Source of the DNA: an uncultured Clostridia bacterium
GTDB lineage: Bacteria; Bacillota_A; Clostridia; TANB77; CAG-508
Reading direction: 5' to 3'
DNA: 64,000 nt
Assembly: GCA_944393405.1 (NCBI GenBank)
Contig: CALYAC010000003.1
Location: 68,783-132,782, forward strand
Below are positions 17,482 through 28,146 of this stretch, in pieces; the stretch's first letter is position 1, and the number at the start of each line of letters is the position of its first letter. Both the position numbers and the translations under genes were made by a program. Below the pieces are notes generated by a model. It saw only the letters and a program-made list of their open reading frames with translations. It was not told the DNA's origin and searched no databases.

Positions 17482-18306
17482 TTATTTTTTAGTCTTTATT
17501 ATAGGAATGTGTATATATGTAGTTTCATCAATATATTCTTCAATATCAGGTGATCTATCAACATTATACCCAAATTCACTTATAAAGTTTTTATAAATCT
17601 TTTTTGTAAATTCAGAAATTTCATCTGCATTAATACTTTTTAATTTAAATACAAGATAATCTTTATTCAAAATTTCTATTTTCTTACCATTTTTAATTTT
17701 TTCTTTTGTTGCAACATAATATTTTGCAGAACCATTTTGATTTTGAGATAAGTTATCATATTCAACAACTCCATAATCAAAATTTATACTATCTCCATAT
17801 TTATCTATTGTTTCTTTCCAAAGTTTATTCGCATATTTAGGAATTTCAAAAACCTTAATCTCATTAGTACTTATTCCATATAACTCCAAACTAAGATTAT
17901 TTACTTCTTTATATTCAAATTCTATTGTACTATCAGATACATCATTAAAGCTAAGTACAGGGAATAATTTTATAAAATCTTGGTTCTTTTTAATATCTTT
18001 AGGATTAAATCCCATCATTTTCTTAAAAGCTCTAGAAAAACTTATACCAGAATCATAGCCATATTTTACCGCAACATCAATTACTTTAGAATTACTATTA
18101 ATAAGTTCCATTGCAGCCATACTTAATCTTCTTTTTCTAATATATTCTGTAAGAGACATATTAGTAATAAAAAGGAAAATTCTACAAAGAGTATATTCAT
18201 TGACAGCTAATATTCTTGCAAGTTTATCATATTCTATTTTCTCAGTTAGATGTTTTTCTATATATTGAACCAACTCATTTAATCTATCATTACTATCTTT
18301 ATACAT
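17482..18306 (-). CDS. AraC-family regulator with GyrI-like effector domain
   Basis: A 274-residue transcription factor. The N-terminal AraC DNA-binding domain (two helix-turn-helix units) spans about residues 8-105, with IDVAVKYGYDSGISFSRAFKKMMGFNPKD as recognition region. Residues 120-270 form a GyrI-like/SOUL-type ligand-binding domain as in the Rob/BmrR group, which senses small hydrophobic or cationic compounds. It stands just downstream of polC, separated by 57 bases, but its target is probably elsewhere. Resident codon use. Confidence 0.85.
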   Translation of the reverse strand: MYKDSNDRLNELVQYIEKHLTEKIEYDKLARILAVNEYTLCRIFLFITNMSLTEYIRKRRLSMAAMELINSNSKVIDVAVKYGYDSGISFSRAFKKMMGFNPKDIKKNQDFIKLFPVLSFNDVSDSTIEFEYKEVNNLSLELYGISTNEIKVFEIPKYANKLWKETIDKYGDSINFDYGVVEYDNLSQNQNGSAKYYVATKEKIKNGKKIEILNKDYLVFKLKSINADEISEFTKKIYKNFISEFGYNVDRSPDIEEYIDETTYIHIPIIKTKK

Positions 18307-18363
18307 CTATTATTACTCCTTTTATTTTTAGCTTTAAATGCTTTTTACTAAATCTTCCAAACT

Positions 18364-21300
18364 TTATCCAAATAAACTCATTTGATTACTTTGACTCATA
18401 CCTTTTAGACATCCTACTCTATCTAATAATTCTATTACTGATTTTCCTATTTTAGAACGTATTTTCATATCATCTATAGACATGAATTTTCCATCTTTTT
18501 TTGCATCATCTATTCCTTCTGCTGCAACTGTTCCTAAGCCAGGAATGCTATTTAGTGGAGGACGTATTCCGTCTTCTTCTACTAAAAATTTAGTTGCATG
18601 TGATTTATATAAATCTATTGGTAAAAAATTAATACCTCTTTCATACATTTCAAGCACAAGTTCTAAAATAGCATACATATTTTTATCCTTTGTAGTAGCA
18701 CTATTACCTGCTAAATCAATTTCTTTCATTTTATTTAATACTTTTTCTTTACCATAACACATTATATCACTATCGAATTCATCAGCTCTTATTGTAAAAT
18801 ATGCAGCATAATATGCTTTGGGCTCGTGTACTTTAAACCATGCAATTCTAAAAGCATTTGTTACATACGCTGCTGCGTGAGCTTTAGGGAACATATATTT
18901 AATTTTTTCACAAGATTTTATATACCATTCTGGTACATCATGTTCTCTCATAAGCGCTACAAACTCAGCCCATTTTTCTGGATCCTTTAATGCTTTTCCT
19001 TTACGAACAGTTTCCATTATTTTAAATGCTTTATTTGGTGGAAGTCCTTTCTTTATAAGATAAATCATAATATCATCACGACAACATATAGCTTCATTTA
19101 ATGTTACTGTTCCTTCATCAATTAAGCTTTGCGCATTTCCAAGCCATACATCAGTACCATGTGACAAACCAGATATACGTATTAATTCATCAAATGTAGT
19201 AGGTTTTGTATCTACAAGCATTCCTCTAACAAATTTAGTACCAAACTCCGGAATTCCGATAACTTCCTACTTTTGACTTAATTTGTTCAGGTGTAACTCC
19301 GAAGAGCATCTGTTGAACTAAATATAGACATTGTTTCTTTGTCATCAAGTGGTACTTTTGTTGGATCTATTCCGGTTATGTCAAAAAGCATTCTTATCAT
19401 TGTTGGATCATCGTGTCCTAGTATATCAAGTTTAAGTAAGTTCTGGTCTATTGAGTGATAATCAAAATGTGTAGTTATAATATCAGAATTTGGATCATCT
19501 GCAGGATGTTGAACTGGACAAAATTCATATATTTCTCTTCCTTTTGGAACAACTATAATTCCTCCTGGGTGCTGTCCTGTTGTTCTCTTTATTCCTGTAC
19601 ATCCTTTAGCTATTCTTAAAACTTCAGCATTATTTATTGGTATTCCTCTTTCTTCATAGTATTTCTTCACATACCCATAAGCTGTTTTATCAGCCACTGT
19701 ACCAACAGTACCTGCTTTAAATGTTGTGCCTTTACCAAATATTACCTCTGTATATCTATGTGCTTTTGCTTGATATTCTCCAGAAAAGTTTAAGTCAATA
19801 TCTGGCTCTTTATCTCCATTAAATCCAAGGAATGTCTCAAATGGTATATCTATTCCATCTTTTACCATTTTTGTTCCACATTTAGGGCAGTCTTTATCTG
19901 GAAGGTCAAATCCACAAGCATATCCATAATCAGTAAAATCAGAATACTTACATTTAGGACATCTATAATGAGGTGGAAGTGAGTTAACTTCTGTTATACC
20001 AGTCATGTTAGCAACAAATGAAGAACCAACAGATCCTCTTGATCCAACTATATAACCATCTTCATTTGATTTCCACACTAATTTTTGAGCTATAATGTAC
20101 ATAACTGAGAATCCATTTTTTATAATTGAGTTTAGCTCTTTATCTAATCTCTCTTGAACTAAATCAGGTAATGGATCTCCATATAACTCATGTGCTTTAT
20201 TATATGCTATATCTTTAATTGTTTGTTCACATCCATCAATATGTGGTGCACATTTTTCTGGTGAAATTGGACTTATTTTTTCACACATATCCGCAATTTT
20301 ATTTGTATTTGTTACTACAACTTCATATGCTTTTTCTTCACCTAAATATTCGAATTCTTTAAGCATTTCCTCTGTTGTACGAAGATAAAGTGGTGCTTGT
20401 TCATCTGCATCATCATATCCTTGTCCTGCCATTAAAATACGTCTATATATTTCATCTTGTGGATCCATAAAATGAACATCACAAGTTGCAACTACCGGTT
20501 TTCCAAGTTTGTCTCCTAGTTCTACTATCTTTTTATTTATATCCTGAAGTGATTTTATATCTGGTACAGTTCCATTTCTAACCATAAACATATTATTTCC
20601 AATTGGTTGAATTTCTAAATAATCATAATCAGCTGCTATAGCTTCTATTTCTTCATCTGTTTTTCCTGCTACGATAGCTCTATAAATTTCACCTTGTTCA
20701 CATGCACTTCCAAGTATTAATCCTTCTGAGTATTCTTTATATAAAGACTTAAGTATACGTGGTTTTTTATAAAAATAATTTACATGTGAAAAAGAAATTA
20801 ATTTATATAAGTTTTTTAATCCAACATAATCTTTAGCTAGAATTATCGCATGATATGTTGGAAGTCTTCTAAAGTCAGTACTTCCTGCACAAAGTCTATC
20901 TATATCTTCTATTTTCTTAGCACCTTTTTCTTTAAGCATATCAAGCATTACTCTGAAAACTTTAACAGTTGTATCAACATCATCTAATGCTCTATGTGCT
21001 ACTTCTACTTTAATTCCTAAATTTTCTGCAATTATTCCTAATTTGTATTTTTTAAAATCTGGAAATAATTCTTTTGATAATCTTAAAGTATCTAAATATG
21101 TATTATCTAAAGTATATCCTAATTCTTTTGCATTATATTTTAGAAAACCTATATCAAAATCTGCATTATGTGCTACTAAAATACTGTCTCCAATAAATTC
21201 AAGCATTTTAGGAAACACCTTATCTATTGTTTCTGCATTTTTTACCATATCATCAGTAATATTAGTAACTTCAACTACTCTTTGTGGTATTGGTTTTTCT

Positions 21301-22730
21301 GGATTTACAAAACAAGAGAATTCATCTAAAACCTCTCCATTTTTTACTTTCATTATACCAATTTCTGTAATCTTTTCAGTTCTAAATGAAAATCCTGTTG
21401 TTTCTAAATCTAGAACACAATATGTTGCATCTTCTATATCTTGTTCTTTTGGAAATGAAACAACTGGTGTTCTATCTGGTGCTAAATATGCTTCTACTCC
21501 ATATATAACTTTTAAATCTGGATTTTTTTCACAAAAATGATGTGCTTCAGGAAAAGCTTGTACAACACCATGATCTGTTATTGCTATGGATTTCATTCCC
21601 CATTTAGCTGCTCTTTTTAATAAATCAGAAGCAGAAGTCATACCATCCATTTGGCTCATTTGTGTATGCATATGAAGTTCTACTCTTTTTTCTTTTGCTT
21701 CATCTTTTCTTACTTCTCTTTTTATTCCTGTGCTTTCTATTATTACATTAGCTATAACTCCCAATTCTTTTGCAAATGGATCAAATTGAGCTGTTCCTTC
21801 AAGTTTAATACCTTTTGCACCCTTGAGTTTCCCTATTAATTCTTTTGATTTATCTCCATCAGAAAATACTTTACATGTAATTGTACTACTTCCATCATAA
21901 AGGTCAAACATAACAAGTACTTTTCCACTTTTTAGTTCTCGAGAATCAATGTTAAGAATTTCTCCATCTAAAACTACTCTTCCGCTATCTACACTTAAGT
22001 CAATAACTTTAACTAATTGTTCCTTAAGTTTCATACTTCTTCCATATATTAAAGGCGAAGATTCTTCTTTACTTTCTTGTGGTACTTCTATTGAAACACT
22101 TACTTCTTGATTTGAATGTTCATTTGCACTTTTATCTTGACTTTTCTTCTCATTTTCTTCATTTTCTTTTCTTAGTTCTTCAGCCATAGCTTGAGCATGT
22201 TTTATTGCTTCTTGTTCTAGTATCTTATTATGTTCCATATATTCTTTTATAGCATCTTCTGAAACATTCTCTTCAAATTTTACTTTATATTTTGCCCCAT
22301 AGATATCATTTATTATTTTTTCCAATGCTTCATCAAACTTTTTTGCTTCTAAAACCATTTTTCCTTTCATGGCCATATTTACTATAATTTCATTTTCACT
22401 AACTTTAATGTCACTGTTTTTTAGAAAAGCTCTACTTAAAGGATGCTTATGTGCCATATAACATATAATTAAATTCCACTCTTTATTTAAATCAATATCT
22501 ATTTTATTAGTATATTCTATTTTTATGTTTACTTCAAAAATATTAAATCTTTGCTTTAAATATTGTTCAAATTTATATATATCCTCTATTTTTATAAATT
22601 CTTCAGCTATTAAAACTAACTCTAATTTATTTTCTTTTTTAAATAAATTAATAGATTTTATCTTTGATGCATTTAATGAAAAACTCTCTGAATTATAATC
22701 TTTAAATATTTCTTTTATTGTTTTTTCCAT
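18364..22730 (-). CDS. polC: DNA polymerase III PolC-type alpha subunit, needing two +1 frameshifts
   Basis: The main replicative polymerase of low-GC Gram-positives, with built-in 3'-5' exonuclease. If both CGG codons (19299-19301 and 19256-19258) are passed with a +1 shift the product is 1454 residues, the normal PolC size. Domains in order: N-terminal and OB region (1-340), PHP domain (ELHMHTQMSQMDGMTSASDL), DEDD exonuclease (VLDLETTGFS, HNADFD), zinc-binding loop (CPKCKYSDF), palm with catalytic aspartates (EPDIDLNFS), and the C-terminal DNA-binding part. Without the shifts the chain stops 3 codons after the first CGG and loses about 310 residues, including the conserved GIPEFGTKFVRG. The length in bases is 3n+2, as expected for two +1 events. 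It is the last gene of the pyrH-frr-uppS-cdsA-rseP-polC block. Confidence 0.95.
19256..19258 (-). other. CGG +1 recoding site 2 in polC
   Basis: Read on the minus strand as TAT CGG A in the frame reached after site 1. Dropping the C gives GGA ATT CCG GAG TTT, the conserved GIPEF of PolC. Unshifted translation ends six codons later. Confidence 0.85.
19299..19301 (-). other. CGG +1 recoding site 1 in polC
   Basis: Codon 1144 in the start frame: CTT CGG A. Dropping the C gives GGA GTT ACA CCT GAA CAA (GVTPEQ), the conserved continuation. Unshifted translation meets TGA after three more codons. Confidence 0.85.
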
Positions 22731-22784
22731 TAGCTCATATCTCCTAATAACATTATAAAAAATAATATATATTTTATCTAAATA

Positions 22785-23519
22785 TTATTGTATCATTCTT
22801 CCTACATCATTAAATCCTACATAAATTGATAAAATAAATAATGCTAAAAAACCAATCATTTGAAGTTTTAATTCAAAATCTTGATTTAAAGGTTTCCTTC
22901 TAATTGCTTCTATGATATATATTAAAATTTTTCCTCCATCTAGTGGTGGAAATGGTAATAAGTTCGTTACACCCAGTGACATAGATATCAATGCCATTAT
23001 ATATAGAAAATCAAATATATTGCTAGTCTGAGCAACAACTTCTGAAATTCCTATAGGTCCCATTAAATTATCTACAGTCACTCCTCCTGTAAATAATAGC
23101 TTGATGCTTTCAAACATTGCCAAAATCAAATTACCTGATGAAGTAACTCCAGTTATAAAACTACCTGTCAAAATCCATACTAATGCAATATATAAAAGAA
23201 TTGCAAAAACTATATTGACTAAGCCTCCTGCAGCAACAATTGCAATTCTTTTTGGAATACTGGCTTTACTAAAAGAGCCTTCTTCATCAGACTGCTCTTC
23301 TTCACCTAACATATTTACAAAACCACCAAGAGGTATCATTCTGATTGCGTATTTAGTATTTTTAGTTTCTTTTTTCCAAATTACAGGTCCAAATCCAATT
23401 GCAAATTCTTTCACTTTTATTTTACAAAGTCTAGCAACTAAAAAATGTCCTGCCTCATGTATTAAAACTAAAAATCCTAAAATAATTATTATTTTGACAA
23501 CAGTAATAAGAATACTCAA
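22785..23519 (-). CDS. rseP: Short site-2 protease homologue without PDZ domain (RseP-like)
   Basis: An intramembrane zinc metalloprotease. The 244-residue protein has HEAGH at about residues 21-25 (zinc site), the strand RMIPLGGFV, and NLLPFPPLDGGK near residue 195 with the third ligand Asp. Family members have about 340-430 residues; here the PDZ domain between the first and last pairs of membrane spans is missing, leaving only a short linker. This is a compact form rather than a frameshift, since the reading is clean. The start is TTG after RBS GGAGGA. It lies in the conserved block between cdsA and polC; dxr and ispG, often in this cluster, are absent. Confidence 0.85.
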   Translation of the reverse strand: MSILITVVKIIIILGFLVLIHEAGHFLVARLCKIKVKEFAIGFGPVIWKKETKNTKYAIRMIPLGGFVNMLGEEEQSDEEGSFSKASIPKRIAIVAAGGLVNIVFAILLYIALVWILTGSFITGVTSSGNLILAMFESIKLLFTGGVTVDNLMGPIGISEVVAQTSNIFDFLYIMALISMSLGVTNLLPFPPLDGGKILIYIIEAIRRKPLNQDFELKLQMIGFLALFILSIYVGFNDVGRMIQ

Positions 23520-23534
23520 AATTATTCCTCCACT

Positions 23535-24341
23535 TTATATTATGCTTAATAAAAAATATGCAAATGGTAATATAAATATTACACTATCTATTCTGTCTAA
23601 TAATCCTCCATGTCCTGGAATTAGATTACTAAAATCTTTAATTTTACAATGTCTCTTTATACTAGAGGCTGCTAAATCTCCAATTTGACTTACAATACTT
23701 AAGAAAATAGATATTCCTAGCATAAATAGATAGTTAATATTTAAATTCCATACTGTATTACAAACTATTGTGTATATTATACATATTATTATTGCACCAA
23801 ATAATCCTCCAATACATCCTTCTATTGATTTATTTGGGCTTATTGAAGTAAATTTATGTTTTCCAAATTTTCTTCCAATGAAATAAGCAAATATATCTGT
23901 TCCCCAAGAAACAAAGAATACAAACCACAATAATATTTTTCCATTTTCAAGATTATCTCTAATTAGAGGAAGAAATACTAAGAAAAATGGTATATAACAA
24001 ATACCTAAAAGTGAAATAGAAATATCTGTTATATTATTTTTCATACTTGTTACAACAACTTGAGTAAATAAAACTAATAAATTAAATAATATTGCAAGTG
24101 TAATTGCTGGTAATATAAACTCACTTGGTACTAAGTGTACAAAACATATTAAAGCAGATGTTAAATATCCATTCCAAGTAATAGGCTTAGCTTTTTCTTT
24201 AAAAGCTTTATAAAATTCATGTATGCTCATTATTGCAACAATACTAATAAAAACATCTACTACATATTTATTTCCAAATATTAATATAAGTGCCAATATA
24301 GGAAATAATAATACCCCTGATATAATTCTTTTTATGCTCAT
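23535..24341 (-). CDS. cdsA: Phosphatidate cytidylyltransferase
   Basis: Makes CDP-diacylglycerol from phosphatidic acid and CTP, the first step to anionic and amino phospholipids. The 268-residue protein has about eight membrane spans and the family signature near the C-terminus (SQIGDLAASSIKRHCKIKDFS then PGHGGLLDRIDS). Length is typical. It is 15 bases upstream of the protease gene and downstream of uppS, the usual order. Its product could feed pgsA at 41933-42535. Confidence 0.93.
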   Translation of the reverse strand: MSIKRIISGVLLFPILALILIFGNKYVVDVFISIVAIMSIHEFYKAFKEKAKPITWNGYLTSALICFVHLVPSEFILPAITLAILFNLLVLFTQVVVTSMKNNITDISISLLGICYIPFFLVFLPLIRDNLENGKILLWFVFFVSWGTDIFAYFIGRKFGKHKFTSISPNKSIEGCIGGLFGAIIICIIYTIVCNTVWNLNINYLFMLGISIFLSIVSQIGDLAASSIKRHCKIKDFSNLIPGHGGLLDRIDSVIFILPFAYFLLSII

Positions 24342-24409
24342 TTTTTTGTCCCTTTCAAGATAATTTTTTTATTATTTTGAAATCTATGATTTCTTTTGTT
24401 AATTTTTTA

Positions 24410-25132
24410 TTATTTTCCACCAAATTTTCTATTTCTTTTTTCGAAGACATCTATAGCATTTAATAAATCTTCTTCATTAAAATCTGGCCAATATTTATCT
24501 AAAAATAAAAATTCTGTATATGCCAATTGCCATAGTAAAAAATTACTTATTCTTAATTCTCCACCAGTTCTTATCAATAAATCTGGCTCTGGCTCTCCAT
24601 TTGTATATAAATTTTCACTTATTAATTTCTCATCAATATCTTCTAATTTAAGGCTTCCATCTTTGACACCTTTGGAAATATTTTTTACAGCTCTTGTAAG
24701 CTCTGCTCTTCCTCCATAATTAAAAGCAATATTTAATGTTAGACCTGTATTGTTTTTTGATTTTTCAACTATTTTCTTTATACTATTTTTTAGGCTATTA
24801 TCTAAGCTCTCAATATCGCCTAAAACTCTAATTTTTATATTTCTTAGGCTCTCTTTATTTAAAAACTTATCTAAATAACTATTTAATAAAAGCATTAATG
24901 CTCCAATTTCTTCTTTAGTTCTTTTCCAATTTTCTGTTGAAAAAGCATATACTGTTAAATATTTTAGTCCTATATCATTTGCATAAGAAGCTATTTTTTC
25001 TAAAGTCTCTGCTCCAGCTTTATGTCCTAATTTTGTATCAATTTTTCTTTCTTTTGCCCATCTTCTATTTCCGTCCATGATGATTGCTATATGCTTTGGC
25101 ATATAGTTTTTATCTATTTCTTCTATTGTCAT
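24410..25132 (-). CDS. uppS: Undecaprenyl diphosphate synthase
   Basis: A cis-prenyltransferase that makes the C55 lipid carrier for cell wall synthesis. The 240-residue chain has the signature HIAIIMDGNRRWAKER at residues 14-29 (catalytic Asp), TLNIAFNYGGRAEL in the middle and DLLIRTGGELRISNFLLWQ with the conserved Arg residues. Length is typical. It is in the frr-uppS-cdsA order seen across bacteria. Confidence 0.95.
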   Translation of the reverse strand: MTIEEIDKNYMPKHIAIIMDGNRRWAKERKIDTKLGHKAGAETLEKIASYANDIGLKYLTVYAFSTENWKRTKEEIGALMLLLNSYLDKFLNKESLRNIKIRVLGDIESLDNSLKNSIKKIVEKSKNNTGLTLNIAFNYGGRAELTRAVKNISKGVKDGSLKLEDIDEKLISENLYTNGEPEPDLLIRTGGELRISNFLLWQLAYTEFLFLDKYWPDFNEEDLLNAIDVFEKRNRKFGGK

Positions 25133-25258
25133 ATTTTTCTCCTTTTAGTATTATAATTTTGCCTTTTAATAAATGCATTAAATTTAATCAGTATGCTAAA
25201 ATACACTAATATATATGATTTTTAATCTTTATCTATTTTTTAATCCATTATTAAAATT

Positions 25259-25807
25259 TTATATACTCATTACTTCTTTTTCTTTTTTCTCTAAAATATT
25301 ATCTATCTCATCAACATATTTATCTGTCAATTTTTGAATTTTATCTTCTGCAACCTTTAATTCATCTTCTGAAATTTCAGAATTTTTTTGCATTGCTTTT
25401 GCATCATCTATTGCATCTCTTCTAATACTTCTTATTACTACTCTGGCGTCTTCAGCCATTTTTCTTATATCTTTTACTATTTCTTTTCTTCTCTCTTCAT
25501 TTAATTCTGGGAAATTAAGTCTTATTACTTTTCCATCATTGTTTGGGTTTATACCTATATCTGATTTTAATATTTCTTTTTCAATTTCTTTTAATACACT
25601 TCCATCCCATGGTTGAATAACAATTAGTCTAGCCTCTGGTACAGATATTCCAGCAACTTGATTAATTGGTGTTGGTGTTCCATAGTAATCTATTGTAATT
25701 TTATTTAATATTGCAGGATTAGCTCTTCCTGCTCTTATCTCTGCTAAATTTTCTTCAAATATATTTATTGATTTTATCATTTTCTCTTCATATTTATTAT
25801 AATCCAT
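25259..25807 (-). CDS. frr: Ribosome recycling factor
   Basis: Splits post-termination ribosomes together with EF-G. The 182-residue protein is of standard length, with the family pattern [17 protein letters not shown] at about residues 19-35, [20 protein letters not shown], and [18 protein letters not shown]. It lies downstream of pyrH and upstream of uppS. Confidence 0.96.
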   Translation of the reverse strand: MDYNKYEEKMIKSINIFEENLAEIRAGRANPAILNKITIDYYGTPTPINQVAGISVPEARLIVIQPWDGSVLKEIEKEILKSDIGINPNNDGKVIRLNFPELNEERRKEIVKDIRKMAEDARVVIRSIRRDAIDDAKAMQKNSEISEDELKVAEDKIQKLTDKYVDEIDNILEKKEKEVMSI

Positions 25808-25976
25808 AATTTTATTTGTACAAGAACTTTATTCTTGTACTCTCCTTTCTTTTTATTTTACTTTTTGATTTTATTTGTTTTATTTTTTCTTTACTTTTTT
25901 ATTTTTAATTTTTTATACCATATGTAAAATTTAATTAGATAACATTAATTAAATTTAGTTAATAAGAAAAATCAAA

Positions 25977-26690
25977 TTATTTTATTAAAGTACCTACTTT
26001 TTCACCTTTTACTATTTTTATAATATTATTTGGTTTAGCTATTTCAAATACAATTAATTTTATGTTATTGTCCCTACATAATGATATAGCTGTTGCATCC
26101 ATTACTTTTAAATTATCACTTAAAATATCTAAATATGATATTTCATCATATTTTACAGCATTTTTATCTATCTTAGGATCTGCAGAATATACTCCATCAA
26201 TTGTCTTTCCAACTAAAATAACTTCTGCATCAATTTCTGCTGCTCTTAATGCTGCTGCTGTATCCGTTGTAAAATATGGATTTCCTGTTCCACATCCAAA
26301 TATTACAACTCTACCTTTTTCTAAATGTCTTACTGCTCTTCTTTTAATATATGGTTCTGCAACTTCTCTCATTTCTATTGCAGTTTGAAGTCTTGTATAA
26401 ACACCTTTTTCTTCCAAAGCATTTTGCAAAGCTAGTCCATTCATTGTAGTAGCAAGCATTCCCATATAGTCTGATGTTGTTCTTTCCATATTTTTATTAG
26501 CACCTCTCCAGAAGTTTCCTCCTCCTACGACTATTGCTACTTCTGTTTTCATTTTAACTAATTCTTTTATTTGTTCACAAATTTTATCTACTGTTTCTCC
26601 ATCAATTCCAAATTTGTTATTTCCTGCTAACGCCTCTCCACTTAATTTTAATAGTATTCTTTTATATTTGTTCTCAGGCACTTTAAACAC
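25977..26690 (-). CDS. pyrH: Uridylate kinase (UMP kinase)
   Basis: Phosphorylates UMP to UDP. The 237-residue amino-acid-kinase-fold protein has [12 protein letters not shown] at the start, [11 protein letters not shown] (UMP site) and the segment [20 protein letters not shown] (ATP site). Length is standard. It is the first gene of the pyrH-frr-uppS-cdsA-rseP-polC block; tsf and rpsB, often upstream, are not present. The 170 bases before frr hold only AT-rich DNA. Confidence 0.95.
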   Translation of the reverse strand: MFKVPENKYKRILLKLSGEALAGNNKFGIDGETVDKICEQIKELVKMKTEVAIVVGGGNFWRGANKNMERTTSDYMGMLATTMNGLALQNALEEKGVYTRLQTAIEMREVAEPYIKRRAVRHLEKGRVVIFGCGTGNPYFTTDTAAALRAAEIDAEVILVGKTIDGVYSADPKIDKNAVKYDEISYLDILSDNLKVMDATAISLCRDNNIKLIVFEIAKPNNIIKIVKGEKVGTLIK

Positions 26691-26871
26691 TCTCCTTATT
26701 ATTTATTTTTAATTCTTTCATATTCTATCATATATTTAGTTTTTTTTGCACCATTTTTTCAAAATTTATTAAGACTTTTTTAATTTTTTATTTTTAAATT
26801 TAATAATTGTTTCATTTTTTTCTAATTATATTTTTTTAATTTTGACTAATACTAAATATGAGGAGTTAATT

Positions 26872-27582
26872 ATGAATCAAATTCTATTATCTAAAAAAAA
26901 TACTAGTGAACTTAATAAACCTTTTGATAAAATTAATAATATTAATTATGATAAAAATAATATATACAAAAATAATAAACATAAGTCAAATAAAATTAAA
27001 TATATCTCATTATTTTCTATACTAATATTTTGTCTAATTTCTTTTGCTAGTATTCTTTTTTATAAAATATATCAAAATTATATTGGTGAAAAAATCTCGA
27101 AAAAATTAAATAATTCTTATTCTGTTTCTACTTTATATTCTAATAATACTACAAATAGCAATATTAATTCTAGTACGTATAATAGTCCTTTTATTATCGG
27201 TATATTAAAAATTGATAAAATAAATTTAAATTATTCCATAATATCTGTCTGCAATAAAGAATTATTAGATATATCACTATGTAGATTTGCAGGTCCAATG
27301 CCAAATGAAGTTGGAAATTTGTGTATAGCAGGCCATAATTATGTTGACTATAAATTTTTCAGTAGATTAAACGAATTAAAATTAAATGACAAAATTCAAA
27401 TTTATGATCTAAGTGGAAAATATCAAGAATATTCTATATATGATATATATGAAACGATTCCTTCTGATACATCATGTACTTTTCAAAATACCAACAATAA
27501 AAAAATTGTTACACTAATTACATGTAACAATGTTAATGGTAAGAGATTAATTATACACGCAAAAGAAATACCTACTAAATAA
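26872..27582 (+). CDS. Sortase family transpeptidase
   Basis: A 236-residue membrane-bound sortase. It has a lysine/asparagine-rich cytoplasmic start, a membrane span at about residues 45-65, and the catalytic domain with GHNY (catalytic His, in CIAGHNYVDYKFF) and TLITC (catalytic Cys) followed by NGKRLIIHA with the conserved Arg. The form is closer to class A/D than to class B. A TTG start 30 bases upstream is possible, but GAGGAG precedes the ATG at 26872. It is convergent with the LPQTG gene at 27619-27981, which is the likely substrate. Confidence 0.88.
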   Translation: MNQILLSKKNTSELNKPFDKINNINYDKNNIYKNNKHKSNKIKYISLFSILIFCLISFASILFYKIYQNYIGEKISKKLNNSYSVSTLYSNNTTNSNINSSTYNSPFIIGILKIDKINLNYSIISVCNKELLDISLCRFAGPMPNEVGNLCIAGHNYVDYKFFSRLNELKLNDKIQIYDLSGKYQEYSIYDIYETIPSDTSCTFQNTNNKKIVTLITCNNVNGKRLIIHAKEIPTK

Positions 27583-27592
27583 GGTATTTCTT
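27563..27592 (+). terminator. Terminator overlapping the sortase stop
   Basis: Arms AAGAAATACCT and AGGTATTTCTT with a loop that includes the stop codon; an AT-rich tail follows. Confidence 0.65.
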
Positions 27593-27618
27593 ATATTTAC
27601 ATATATAATTATTTTTCA

Positions 27619-27981
27619 TTATGCTTTATAATCTCTTATTTTCTTATAAGCATATATAGCAGAAATTGCACATACAACTATGAAGAACATTACAGTAATA
27701 TCTTCTGTTACACCTGTTTGAGGAAGATCGTTTTCACTACTTCCTTCTGTATCATTTTCTTCTGGTTGTATTATAGATCCACCAGAAACTGTGTTTACAG
27801 TATTTTCTGTATCTATTGAATTATCTGTTGTAGTATTTGTTGTATCTACAGTATTTGTATCTGAAGTTTGTAATAAGTTATCTAAACTAATTGATGAATC
27901 AGTTGCTTTTACTTGTAATGTGATTCCAAGTACTAAGAATAAAACTACTAATAAAACTACTACATTTTTTAATTTGAACAT
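27619..27981 (-). CDS. Small LPxTG-type cell-wall protein
   Basis: A 120-residue secreted protein. It has a signal peptide (VVVLLVVLFLVLGITLQVKA, about residues 7-26), a short Thr/Asn/Asp-rich unstructured middle, and a full sorting signal: LPQTG at about residue 86, a hydrophobic span (FFIVVCAISAIYAY) and the basic tail KKIRDYKA. The exposed mature part is only about 60 residues, too short for a folded adhesin, so it may act as a spacer or a regulatory ligand. The sortase at 26872-27582 points toward it from the other strand. Confidence 0.85.
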   Translation of the reverse strand: MFKLKNVVVLLVVLFLVLGITLQVKATDSSISLDNLLQTSDTNTVDTTNTTTDNSIDTENTVNTVSGGSIIQPEENDTEGSSENDLPQTGVTEDITVMFFIVVCAISAIYAYKKIRDYKA

Positions 27982-28146
27982 ATCTTTCCTCTCCTTTTTC
28001 TTTAGACATCTCTCTACTATTATTTATTATTTTCTTTTTTTTATTCATCCAATAATAAATCCCTACAATAATATTGTACTATCTTTTTTTTCATTCGTCA
28101 AGTTTTTAAATTATTTTTATAAAAATTTTTAATAATAATTTTATGT

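Noticed and set aside
19299..19301. Classical RF2-like slippage on the P-site codon (CTT before CGG)
   Set aside because: Only one of six sites has a CTT before the shift; TAT, GCT, AAA, ATA and AAG do not re-pair well in +1. The common element is the A-site CGG.
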